Shown: positions 45,335 through 57,924 of the stretch, one piece after another
Position numbering within the stretch: position 1 is the stretch's first letter
How the letters are laid out: every line of letters begins with the position of its first letter
Assembly: GCA_029204225.1 (NCBI GenBank)
Contig: CM055092.1
Span: 22,223,669 to 22,287,668 of the forward strand
DNA from: Diphasiastrum complanatum
Lineage: Eukaryota; Streptophyta; Lycopodiopsida; Lycopodiales; Lycopodiaceae
Length of the DNA: 64,000 bases
Direction: 5' to 3'
The notes under the pieces: generated by a model
What the model saw: the letters and a program-made list of their open reading frames with translations, nothing else
Told to the model about the DNA's origin: nothing
Databases searched by the model: none
Translations under genes and position numbers: made by a program

Positions 45335-46040
45335 AGGAAGCTTTAGGAATATGGGCATCTGCCTGCTGCTGATGCCAGGAATCAAGAACCAGTTTCATGC
45401 AAACTACGAAAACCGAACTAACCTCCTCGGTGCTGCATTTCAGTCTGAAAGCCAATTCTAGAAGCAATTTCTGGAGCACCCGTGTAAGCCTTCTAAATTG
45501 ATTCTAAACAGTACCATCTCCAGAGAAATTTGCAGGCAAACCAAATAGGCGCCGCAGTTGCAATATACAAAGTCTTAATGAGCTACTTCATAATAAAAAA
45601 CCCAGCCGAAATCAGCTAGTTATTTAGAACTGATCAGGTACTTTATTAGCAAAATTTTAAATACCCAGCTGCATTTAGCAAAATCCCCAATACGGCATTC
45701 CCTGCCCTCCTGCTGCCACGGACCTCAATGTTCCTTCTGCACCTCACGAGTCACAATTCTGTCCCAGCTCCGTAAAAAGGAAGAATAAACATTTCTTTTT
45801 TCCATAATTATTATTAAACCCCAAGTGAGTATTAACACGAACTAAGTCAGAGACATTGATCTTTATTAAAAACTGTGTATCAGCACGCTGTACTAAATCG
45901 AAACGGGGCAGCAAAGCGTCACAGTCTCACTTCACGTGCAGGAGCTTGTTTGCGTTACTTAACGTCCTTCATCAGCAGCACGGAGTCTGATCTTTGCGTG
46001 ATCAAAGCCATCTAATGCTGCAAAAAATACACAATCACCT
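45335..46040. other. Upstream region of the TMM-like gene
   Basis: No coding sequence recognised. It lies between the TATA box and the tandem-repeat block further upstream. Confidence 0.4.
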
Positions 46041-46400
46041 CATGACTACAGGTCTGAATTCTGATGAATAACCCAGATTAATATTGCACATTGTGTCTAA
46101 GACAAAAGTGAAATTTGAATGATTAATAACCCACATCAATATTGCAGATCACAACTCCTCATAAGAGTGAATTCTGATAATTATGAGTAACCCACATCAT
46201 TATTGACATCATTATTGCAGAAAACACATAGTAAGCTCCTCATAAGAGTGAATTCTGATAATTATGAGTAACCCACATCATTATTGCAAAAAACACAGAC
46301 TAAGCTCCTCATACGAATGAAGTCTGCTGAATAGCCCACAATAAGGTTCCAGAAAGCACATAATGAGCTCATCATAAGAGTGAATTCTGATGAATAAATG
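46041..46400. repeat. Imperfect tandem repeats upstream of the TMM-like gene
   Basis: Degenerate copies of GAATTCTGATnATTATGAGTAACCCACATC-type units. CCTCATAAGAGTGAATTCTG at 46157 recurs at 46238, an 81-bp period with near identity. More diverged copies start near 46056, 46318 and 46382. It lies 0.7-1.1 kb upstream of the TMM-like TATA box. Confidence 0.88.
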
Positions 46401-47599
46401 CGTTGAGAGCTGATCAGCTGAGCAAAGTAAATTAAGTGCAAGTACTGCATATGCTGCTAGAAGATGAGAAATCATGTGATTGTGTTAAAAGCCATAACCC
46501 AAAAATGAAGCATATTTATTATTGATGATGGATGGATTTTGATGAGCATTCAACGTAATCACGGGGGTCTTCACTGAAAGTCAGTGTACCCTGAAAATGC
46601 CAAGTGGTGCACTTGTGAATTAGCCACTTGGCAACACCATATTGGAAGAGCTGAGACCTGGCCGCCCTTCACAAGCTGCTGGCCTTCTTGGCCTTACCTT
46701 ACCTGCTTAGTGGGCTAAACCATGTGCCCCATTGGCCACCACATAAGTTTGTGAGATGTTTCCACCAAACATAACATGAATTTGTACATTTTGTGAAGAA
46801 AAGGGAGGAACCTCCGTGCATGGAATCTTGAGCTTCTCGCTTTTTCTTTTTTATGTGAAAATCCTTTACATGCACCTTTTGGATGCTGGAAGGAGCATGT
46901 ATAATATGAAAATTTTATATCTTTCTATGTGCACCTTTTGCTTGATAGGGGCACGTAAAAAAACATTTATGGCCAAAAAAAATGTTTTAAAAAAAGGTAC
47001 AAGGAAGTTTTCACGTTGAGGAAGGTCCACTTCCAAGGCCGTTCCGCCATGGTAAGGGCCGTTAGCCGAGGACGATTTTCATGTCGAGAATGGTCTACCT
47101 CCTTTTTCGTGTTGGGAAGGGCCTTCTCCCTCTAGCTACTTCCTTCGACTCAAAGCACCCCCCCGCCCCCGCCCCCCCCCCCCCCCCCCACAAAAAAAAA
47201 AACGACTTTATTGGCAGTTGTTTGTTTTTTTATGAGAGCTCAATGTTCCATTTTTACTTTATTTTTTATAAAGGCTATCTTTGGGAACTTGTGACTATGA
47301 GTAATTGGACTTTTTTATTTTCAATTAGCTTTTGCCACGACAAGAGTAAGCTATTGGATGATTTGCTAAAAGTTAAGGTGTCACTTCTAGTTGAGTACTT
47401 TGAGCATTAAAAGGAGTTTTTTTCTAATTTCTAATTCTTCTAAAATGCAATCTTTTCTCTCTCTAGCCAATTGAATGCCATGTGTATGGCAGATCTTCTT
47501 TTGATATATCAATCATGTGATGGCAATCATCTTGTGGTATATGACAAGGTGCAAATTTTTGTTTTTTGTATTTCTTCTGCGATTTTTTCACCCCCAAAA
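46401..47599. other. Intergenic, low-complexity C and A runs
   Basis: No gene recognised. It contains a C-rich run with an adjoining A run at about 47157-47202. Confidence 0.4.
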
Positions 47600-48010
47600 A
47601 ATTGGCCCTCTTTTTGTTGGTGTGGATAGCCAATGACTATTCTAGACAAAACCAGTAAAGTACTTGCACTTGGAAAAATGCAAGGTTATCTCTACAAGAT
47701 TAGTCATTGCAATTCTTCAAATGTTCAGGCTTTGTCTACTTCTACTTCAATAGATAGAAATTTACTTTGGCAACATGGGTCAAATAAACCGAATTTTCGA
47801 GATACAGACTATGACTATCCAAAGGCTATTAGATATTCTTCATAGTGGTATATGCAAACTCTCTCGATAGGGGGATCAAAGTATTTCCTAGCCCTTCTCA
47901 ATGATCATTTGAGAGGGACTGTGGTTTATTTTTTGAAGCAAAAATTATAAGCTTTTAAGTACTTTCAAAACTTCAAGCAAGAAGCTAAAAACAAAACTCA
48001 ATTCTCCACA
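47600..48010 (+). pseudogene. Ty1/copia GAG-pre-integrase and integrase fragment
   Basis: Plus strand: TILDKTSKVLALGKMQGYLY, LLWQHG, then GGSKYFLALLNDHLRGTVVY, FLKQKL and KYFQNFKQEAKNKTQ. These resemble the copia pre-integrase domain and the first third of the integrase core. The HHCC finger between them is deleted or unrecognisable. Stops are present. Confidence 0.65.
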
Positions 48011-48317
48011 GTCGAAAGGAGTGATTGAAAGAAAAAATTGAGCTTTCATCGAATCATTCATCCAAACTAGAGATCGAGATGATTTTTTGATTTTCAAGGT
48101 CAAAATGGATTTTGACATAGACTATGTAGAAACTGCAAATTGTGTAGAAACCTTGGGTATTTCTATAGGTTTTTGATAGGTCCTCATTATAAGAACGGCT
48201 TACAAAGAAATTCCAACAATGTTATGTATCAAAATTTTAATGGTTGTTCATGTGACAATTGTGGTGGAAAAAGGCCATGAGAATTTTTGCTTGTAGAACC
48301 TAGAAATCAGGGTGTGC

Positions 48318-49786
48318 TCATAGGATCACACATATCACTTGTATCATTTCAAGAATGAACTTAGCTCTATTGGCTTGTCCCTTTGGGAATCTTGATCTAG
48401 GCTGTTTACCTAGTAAGCACATCTCATAGAAAATTTGAATGTCTGTGGAGGCAGCATTTAAGCTCAAATTTTTAACCATATTATTGTGATGCATGTACAA
48501 GATTGCTCTCATGTTTAAGTGTCCTAATCTTTGATGTTATAATTGGGATTTGAATTACTCACATTTGTAACAAGTGCATAATCATGACTCAAGATATACA
48601 AGTTACCTTCTCTATTTGCAGAGAGGATTCATTAGAATCTTCATCCAAGATGGTACATTGTCTAGAATTAAACAAAGCTCTATAGCCTTGATCTGTGATC
48701 TTGTTGATAATAAGATCTTTGTTAATTTGGGTAAATAAAGTACACCATCAAGTACTCTAGAAATACCATCTGAAAATTGAAGATGAATAGATCATTGGCC
48801 TTCGATCTTGTGGGAGCTTGAGTCACTGAAGTAGATATACTTCAAATCTGATACTATGAGTTGTTTGAAAAGGAACTTGCATGGCGTCATGTGCTGAGAA
48901 GCACCTACTCGAGGTACCATTGTTGGGTCTCTCTACTTCGTTGATCTTGAACCATCAACGGCATTGGATCTTTGTGGGAGATTTTAGCAGAATCAGAATT
49001 TCCTTCATGTTGAATCATGTTGTTGTTGTTGCTGGTTTGATTCAATCTGCTCAACTTTGGTCTTCTTTCCTTCGGATTCTTCGTCCTCTAGGACTGTTGC
49101 TTATTCAAATACAAGGCAATTGTCTTGATATTCGATGTCGATAAGCTCTTCCTTCTTACATCTTCTTGCAATAAACTTGTTGTCAATTTTTGGAGAGACA
49201 GCTCAAGAGTATTACTCAAGAGCAATACTAGATTGTCATAAGAAGGTCAAAGACTGGATAGAAGCATGTTTGCATCTTCATCTGACATTGGCGAACCTAC
49301 TGCAGCTAGCTAATTAAGTAGCTATTTGAAATCATTCAGATGGTCATTGACTGAAGTTCTTTCACTCATCTTAAGTGATAGAAATGTCTTTTTCAAAAAG
49401 AGACGAGTCATGACATTTATAGTTTTGTACAAACAAGTAAGAATGTCCCAAGCTTCTTTGGAAGTGGAACAATTTGCTACATGCGCTATTTGTAAATCTT
49501 TTAGATTCAAAGATACGATGGATAATGCTTTGGCATCCTTTGTTTCCCATGCGAGTTGCAATTCTAATTCAGTTGGTCTGGCTATCGAACGTTTTATGTA
49601 TCCCCATAGTTCTTTCTCAGTTAGTATCATCGTCATCTTGAACTTTCACATGTGGAAGTCGTCATCGTTGACTTATTGATCAACTGGATCTCAAAGGATG
49701 AACCTTCCATGATTATTGAATGATCTAATAATGGTAATACTCATGAATCCTATTGATGATTCGAACCCACTCTGATACCACCTTGT
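48318..49786 (-). pseudogene. Ty1/copia gag and pre-integrase remnants with PBS
   Basis: On the minus strand a PBS TGGTATCAGAGTGGG lies at about 49772-49786. The gag frame follows at 49636-49322 (LTEKELWGYIKRSIARPTEL, WETKDAKALSIVSLNLKDLQ, STSKEAWDILTCLY, FLSLKMSERTSVNDHLNDFK), a UBN2-type gag. At 48512-48318 the pre-integrase end reads YEMCLLGKQPRSRFPKGQAN, with RAKFILEMIQVI after it. The middle is degraded. It lies in the opposite orientation to 47600-48010. Confidence 0.82.
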
Positions 49787-49949
49787 TAGCGAAAGTCGTA
49801 GCTCAAACCTAGAGTAGAAACCACCATGTTGGGTGCTGATCAAACTTGACAATCACCAAACAAAGAAAACAATGCAAAATTATAAAGGATCAAATTGAAT
49901 TACATTATTTAGACGATTATTTAGATCGTTCTTTTGACTAGTAAAATAT

Positions 49950-50210
49950 CTGGGTAGGTGTTTAGGACATCCACAACTTCTGGTTTCTTCTCCTTCTTCT
50001 CCCCCGAATAAGTTTTAGGCTGAAATCCAATAGCTTTATTTGGTTCAAAAGAACTTCCATCTGCTGGTCTCTCAAATTATTCTAATAGTTCATGTCATTG
50101 AGCGATGTACTCAATTGCTAGCAAATTTGCATGTATGATGGTGCAACCAAATTTGCCACAGTCTAATTTGCAGTTTCTTCAGCCATCTTGAATTATCTAT
50201 TTCAGGAGCA
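49950..50210 (-). pseudogene. Start of a retrotransposon gag frame
   Basis: Minus strand after the LTR at 50273: an ATG frame MAEETAN, TVANLVAPSYMQIC, QLSTSLNDMNY, DQQMEVLLNQIKLLDF with three stops, two or more of them TAG. It probably belongs to the element whose LTR is 50273-51025. Confidence 0.5.
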
Positions 50211-50272
50211 AAATAGTTTGGCGTCTGTGGTAGCCATGCATTCTTCAAATCGGATATTCTACGTGAGTTGTT

Positions 50273-51025
50273 GGAGTGAGTATCAGTAATAAAAAGAGAA
50301 ATTATCAGAGAGCATTCAATATTACTAACACACGTAAAGAAAATAGAGAATTTATATAATAGCTATTGTGATAATAACAATCACATCATAAATAGTCTTG
50401 GTACTGATGCATTATGCGCTATGACCCTACAATTTAGATTCAAACAATATCTCTACTCCTCGAATTGCTCTAACTCTCTCTTGAGATCTCCGATTCTAAG
50501 GAATAAGATAATCTGATACAATTGAGTTCATCCTTGAACTCTAGTTTCACCTCATACATCAAATTATAATGATCTATAGTTTCCTTGTTCTGATTTATTG
50601 TATATATACAACAATGTAGAGGTTACAAGATAAGGCTAAATCGTATAGTCACTGTAGACGTGAAACTGGGCAGTTACTGCATAACAGCATATTCAAACAA
50701 TGACGTAGTCTGAAGTAGATTCAATAGAGGAAGAGCTTTATTTCAAGTGGTACCATTCGACAATCGAAAGTGTCGAATTTCGAGAGTGTCGAGTCAAGTC
50801 AAATTGACTGATTGACTTGTTGATGTTGAGTCATGAGGCTTGAACTCAAATATTGTCGAATTTGCATGTATTTTTGTAGATTGTCTTAAATGTGTGTGTA
50901 AAACTGTAGACTGTCTTGAATAATAGTTCATTTCTGCATACTGTTGTAGAGAGTGGATATTTACATTGTACAGGAGTACTCAGAAGATGAATTTAGGTGA
51001 GTAGGAGTAAGATTAAACGCCATAA
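50273..51025 (-). repeat. LTR related to the solo LTR at 23609-24604
   Basis: The minus strand starts near GGCGTTTAATCTTACTCCTACTCA, matching GGAGTTTAATGTTTCTCCTACTCA of the solo LTR, and ends ACTCCAACA at about 50273. It contains TATATATACAATA (about 50605) as a TATA-like element. The boundaries are approximate. Confidence 0.65.
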
Positions 51026-53326
51026 TTATATGCCTGCCAAACCTAGTTATGAACCAATGTAGTGGTAACTAAGACCCTTGAAAGCCCTGAATCTGATCAC
51101 ACACAAATGTTTTGGAAAAAAAAATGGAGTTGGTTACCAGCCGCCACCCATTACCAAGACCTTTGACTTATGATAAATCAAATGGGGCCAATTACCTATT
51201 CACTTAGGACTCATCAGTTCCTTTTATATAAATTCAGATTTGGTAACCTACATGTATTTGCAAGGAAAAGAGAGAACTTCCCAACACTGCCAAAATATCT
51301 TTGGTGCTTAGATGCAACTTATGTCGAAGTTGTTTTATTTGCAAGAGTGAGACCAAACCACTTATAAGCTTAATCAGAAATTCAAGTTATTGAAATCTCT
51401 ACCAGCTTTCCCAATTTGCACAACATCATTTCTAAATTTCTATATACAATAGACAAACAATTTAACCATTATTCAAAGCTATGCCTTACACATGTGCCTG
51501 AAGGATTTAGAAAAATGTTGCACCAACTAACCTCTACTTTACCTCTCCACGATTGCAACATTACACCATCTCATAAGGACATGACACTCAAATATAGTAT
51601 GCTGCATTGTTTTTTTCAACATCATTGCATAAGGACATTTTTCCTATGCTGCAAAAGTTCTCTCATAAATAGGCAGTCCCTTTTAATACTTTTCCAAGAA
51701 AATCACTTTAACTTGCCCTCTTTACACCTCTTTGCAAAAAGTAGACCAATCATCCTTCATCTTCCAATTAAAATTATACCTTCCTCTATGAAATGTTGAC
51801 CTCTACAATTGAAAAATGCATTTTTGTGAATCCCTCTAATTTTTTTAGCACATGTACATTTTCATATCTTGTCAAGGCTAGACAAACATTCTAGTTTACC
51901 AATTAAGAGAAAGATTGCAAAGATTACAAATTGAGTCCCCAAGTCTTTTCTGAATGGAATTCTAATTTTAGAGCTACTTAAGACTTTGAAGAGTCATTAA
52001 CAAGTAATTATTTGATGATATTATTTCTTGTGTGACATGGAAGCAAGAGAGTTCAATAGGAAGAGCCAAAAGGCACATGTTTATATATTAACATGTAGAT
52101 CAACGATAACATATACCACATATCATTGGGGGGGGGGGGGGGGTTAGAGCTACTATGGAAGTTTGGGACATTTTAAAGCAACCATAATGGGTAAAATAAT
52201 CTAGGACATGTTACTTCAAAAAGAAATGTTGAACAAGGCTTCCCTATTTTAAAAAGAATGGAATACTTCAAGACACATTCAAAACTAGTTTGTGAAGAAA
52301 ATGCATCAACTAGTGGTAATAGTGTAAAGTCATCATGTTTTTAGTGTGGTTGATAAATTATTGTATACCTACTTTTATGCTAACTTAGTGTTATGATTAG
52401 ATATCATGTAATGATCTCTAATTGGGCTAAAGTTTTTAGCCTATTTAGACAAGCCAGGCCAAGTCAAGTCAAAGACATTCATATCAAGGCCAATAGGCAA
52501 CCATATCTCAGTTCTCATCAGATGCATGGAAGTGTGTATTCAAATTTAAGGTCATGACTACTATTAGATGTCAATGTACACATAGATATATATTATTAGA
52601 TGTCAATGTACGCAGATATATATTTATGTAGAATTAGGTCCTGCCAATTGTGGTTTGGTCCATCGTTAAAATTCCCTCTATTTTCAAACAGGTCCTTAAA
52701 AAGACAAGACTAGCATGCTGATGTAGTAGCCTAGTAAAAGCCTTTCAAATAATTAAAAAATAAAATATAATAATTTTTTTTCACATGCTAATCAAGGTGA
52801 CTATCAAGCAAATTAATTTTTTTTTTGTAGAAAATTATATTATTTTAAATTTATTTTTTAGCCTAGCATGTGGGTGTGCTAGCCTTCAGAGCTACATAAA
52901 CATTTTTCCATGATCAAATTAAACCTATATTCAAAGGTTAGCAAAGTGTCTTTTGATAGACCTATTTAAAATTTGATGGGTAATGGGATTCTCAACTATG
53001 TACCAAACTAGAATTTTCACTTATAAAATATCATATAGTGGTATGAAATGGTAGCACACCATGTGCTACTTTTTTGTTGAATCGTGGGTTTTCAAACTTG
53101 TAAAATTTACTCAAAGAGCATCAAAATCCCTTGTCATTGCCTTTACCTCAACCATCGCCATTTGCATCTTGCCAAGTCCTCAAAACATTATGGTTTCACA
53201 TATCCTTTGGTAGCCTTTCCAATAGAATCTTGCAAAGTCTAAATCTTCTCAAACATTTTAATGAGCCTTGCACTTTGAATGTAGATGGGTTGAGGGAGAA
53301 AAAAAGTTGCCACAACTACATACGTC

Positions 53327-53500
53327 CTCAACACTGAGGTCTACAACTATGGCAAAATTGTTTTGCCTCAACACTGAGGTCTACAACTATGGAAAAATTG
53401 TTTTGCCTCAACTGCCACCAATAATTGCCACAATTGTGAAACTCCTTGGCATTGAGGTCTGCAGCTATGGCAAAAAAACTTTGCTTCAATGGCAGTGGCA
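53327..53500. repeat. 40-bp tandem repeat
   Basis: The units CTCAACACTGAGGTCTACAA..TTTTGC start at 53327 and 53367 with a third, degraded start at 53407. A diverged copy lies at about 53451-53495. Further CTCAATTGCCATCGAT-like pieces continue to 53580. Confidence 0.85.
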
Positions 53501-55606
53501 TGCAATTGAGATAAATTTATTTGCCTCAACTCTCATCGATGACATCCAAGGCAAAATAATTCACCTCAATTGCCATCGATATTAGTTTAGGCCAAAAAAA
53601 GCTGACTTGTTTTTGTTTCCAAATATTGATATACTTGTTATGCAAAGTAGCTTTTGAAGACATCATATACTCCAATGTAGTAGGATAAAAAGACCACACA
53701 TGATATTATGAAAACCCTTGTAGGTCACAAATAGCATGGAATAATCTCTCTTGGAGTCGAATGCAAAAATGAGTATGAATTCTTTTGAGAATTTATCAAT
53801 GTATTTTTGAACCCTCATTAAAATGCATCTTGCTAATGACCTAATCACTTTGAATCAATCATGGCTTCCTTCAAACCTTGTACGAAATATTTCTATGGGA
53901 ACATCTATGAATATATCTTTCCTATATGTTTTGTTTGTGAATCTGCCATCAATTTTTGTTGAATTTCACACATGTGGGAGTGCCACAAAATGTGTTATTG
54001 ATCTCCTAAGACTTTGTGATTGCACATAGATCACACATAGATTGAAACCCAAGATCTATTCCATAAAATCAAGGCAAGAGCACATTATTACATGCATAAA
54101 TCAACCATACAAGTACTTTCACACATGTGGAGACTTGTAATACAACAAACTAAGTATGAAAATGCCCTCCTCTCGGGTAGAGAGAGAATTTCAATCAAGA
54201 ACACTCACGTAGAGATAGAAAACCAATTTGACTCAAAAATAGTGTAGAAATCTCATAACTCCAAAAACTTCACAATACAAGTAGATTGATCTCCTATATG
54301 TAGCTACTCGAGGTAGAGGGGAGTGTAAGATGATTAGACCCCTTCTTTCCCTCCTCAAGATCATATTGGTTGAGTGACATATGAGGCCTTAATCTTGATT
54401 GGAACTTTTTGAGAGATTCTAGCTTTTTGATTGGTCACTAGCTCTCATGACAACACATGGAGATGTGTCACTCACCAAATCTGATAATGACAAATGTAAG
54501 TAGCCTAACCTAACTCGAGCTACATTACAACCAACTTTTAGCCTAATCACAACTTTCCATGTGTACTTGCCTATTTTGCCTCCAATGCTAAAAATGGCCT
54601 AATCACCTACTTACACTTGGATAGATGTCTCTAAACTTTATGTACCCCTAACTCAACATGACATCTATTTTTGACTTTTTTTCCACACGTGGGAACATGC
54701 TCCACGCATGTGCGATTTATTCATAAACAAGAAAATACAAAATAATCAAGCTAGATTTTGCTAATTTTTCACAATTTTGAGCCATATGATCCACATGTAT
54801 GGCTAATAAAATTCATAAGCATGACAAGTCATCATGAACCAAGAGCTGTGCCTAATCCTATAAGCAATAAAATTTAGCTCTATGGTATGTTTAGCCATAT
54901 TCATCATTAAGCACATGAATTAGTTACATACATGATATGACAATTGTTCCTAAGTGTCAATTGCTACAAATTGAGCATGGGAGTAAAGATTAGACATATA
55001 ATCGATAGAAAATAAGAATTTTCAAACCAAACTTATAATTAATGTATCAACAAAATTATAATTGGAGGAAGCACTCATACAAGGAACTAAAATGTATCAC
55101 TTCATATTCTATCACAACTAATATCCATTATTCATATGTGCATTGTAACCATGCCTTCTCCTAGGATCATCATTGTTTTATAGAAAATCATGATGTGGCA
55201 TGAAGGGTAGATTCTCCAAGGTGTAGCTTACCTACCTGATCCAAGCTATATCTCCCTAATGATCATGCTCCAAGTTGTAGATTTCTCACAATATTCTAAC
55301 GAAATGAAAAGTGAAGGGTATAAGTTATGCCATTGTTGGCTACGTTAGCTTTGTATCTTTTTTTGTAGCATCTATTTCAACATTAACATCTTTGGTTGCT
55401 CAATATATGCAATATTGCAACTATTCTACTTTTCAGCAATGCATTTGGCTATACAATGACGGACAACAAAGACAATTTCTTTTTCAACAACAAAGAAAGC
55501 TATCTAAATTCTAGGCACATCACTTGGTCTCCAATACAACACTTAGTCACAATTACCGTGGAGTTTTCAAAATACTAGTGTACTATTAATGTAACACACA
55601 TGCGCA

Positions 55607-55738
<132 letters not shown>

Positions 55739-57317
55739 AAAATGCATAGATTTTGATGGCATTGACATAATAGCCTCTTCAATGAGTTAAAAAGTTTCCA
55801 TTTAGGAACTAACGAAGCAAAAATATTATCCATTAACAGAGTGACACTTGATTATTCACCACGCCATGGGACAATTGCACATCGACAATATGGGGCATTA
55901 AGTCGTATCTATCACATTCTAGCTTTTTACGCATAAAACCTTGAAATACTTATGGAAATTTGTGTGATGTTATTTTTCATTTTCAATTAGTAGACCAATT
56001 GTAATAACTCGTAAAGAGTCAAAGAACAAGAAGTGCAATTTGCTGCACCACCCATAAAGGTTAATAACATGGTATACAAATAATAGGGAAGAGTTGTAAC
56101 ATACTAGATGACACAATTGTATCCTACTCCAATTTAGCATCATTTTCTCTCTTTATCAACATTAAACTATTGTAAAATCCAAACTAAATTTCTATAGAGC
56201 GTTGAACATAGGTCAATGCTTTGCAAAGTCTAGAGCTTGAGTGTGACAACAAGGCAAATTCCAATGTGGTGTACCAATGAAGTGCCATGTGCAAACACGG
56301 TACTTAAATGTTTGTAAGAGACCTTTATCTAAGCTCATTAACTTTCTAGTTGTTGGTTTCAAAGAACCATCTTTTTCCAAAGTATTCTTTACTTTTGATG
56401 AAAGTATTATTGAAGTTTGGTGGTGTTCATGTCTGTAATGCAAATGAGGGGTTGGTTTCTTGGAACTCATTTGACTTTATGAAACCATATTTCACTTTGG
56501 AGCTGTGACTGAAGTATCAAATAGTTCAGACTAAGATCTCTACGCAGCATCAAAAAACTAATACCCTGGCATCTCACAAAGTTAAAGATAGTTTTCCATA
56601 GCAAGTAAAATGTTGCTTGTAATGGAAGTGCATGCAACATGAAATCATATGGGCATAATGGTTGTTAAACTACAATTCACATTAAGAAAACATCAATTAA
56701 CAACTTGCTAGGTGCTTATAATTCTCTTTGATGCTGGCATGGTTGCTATAAAAGGCCTTCACTTGAACCCAGATTTAGTAGTGGAATGTGTCTAGGTTCT
56801 TCGCTCTGTACATATACACAGCATCAACCTTATTAATCAAATCTTTTATGAAGTGCATTATTGACTTTTTGGCACCATGCTCAAATAGAATTCCCTTAAG
56901 ATTGAACTTCCATGGTTCTAAGACAATAGCCTAGGTTTAGATATGAACTCGTAAACAATCACTCTCAACAAATTTTTGTGAGAGACTGTGTGTAGGCATG
57001 ACAACTGCAACAAATTGCACAAGCCTGTGATTCAAAACTAGCCACAAATTACTTCAATATTTGCTTTGTATTGAAATTGAAAGGCCATATTTGCTTACAG
57101 CAAGTGACTTGGGTGCAGAGTTTATTTATAGTTTTTCTAAGAGAACTTTATACTACGGCAAAAATTCAGTTGTAGACCATATATGAGTAAAAGGAATGAC
57201 ATACCATCATCATTTGCAAAACCAAAACTCTTTCAGAGCCACATAATACAAAACTTGGCGCTCTTTACAGAATCTCTAATACGGTCAATTATTCAACCTC
57301 CCTACTCCCACTCATAC

Positions 57318-57868
57318 TTAGATGGCTGCAAAATATTCCTTGCTAAGTTTAGGATCAGGCTTCATGGACTTCTCTCCAGGTTTCCATCCAGCTGGGCAGA
57401 CCTCATCAGGGTTTTCTTGTACATACTGCACTGCCTGCATTGTATGGGCCAAAGACAACTTAGACACGGTAACTTTTGAAAGAAATAAGCTAGAAGCATG
57501 TATCAGACTTGAGGGGTTGACTATAGGGCAAAGATTATAGCATCAGGGCACAGTTGAAAATTGAAATTATAAAAAAAGCCAAAGATCACATAGGTTAGCT
57601 CGAATTGATTATCAAACTTCATCACAAAAATGGGATACATAACCATCATACTTTGTTAGCATCTCTTCTATAATACACTTATGAACATAGAATTACTTCA
57701 AGAATTCTCAGACATCAGTACCTGAAGAGTTCTCAAAGTCTCATCAACACTACGACCTATAGCCAAATTGTTGATGGTTGCATGCTGAATCACCCCATCT
57801 TTGTCAATAATGAACAAACCCCTTAAAGCAATTCCCTGTTGAGCACAAGCCAGACACTTTTGGGCCAC

Positions 57869-57924
<56 letters not shown>

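Noticed and set aside
46041-46400. CRISPR-like direct repeats
   Set aside because: The units are contiguous and imperfect with no unique spacers, in a plant nuclear context.
47157-47202. C run followed by A run
   Set aside because: It is a low-complexity tract that is also prone to assembly error. I see no function in it.
49755-49790. tRNA-like GGTTCGAATC sequence on the minus strand
   Set aside because: It follows TGGTATCAGAG and is an extended copia primer-binding site before gag. No acceptor stem or anticodon arm can be formed around it.
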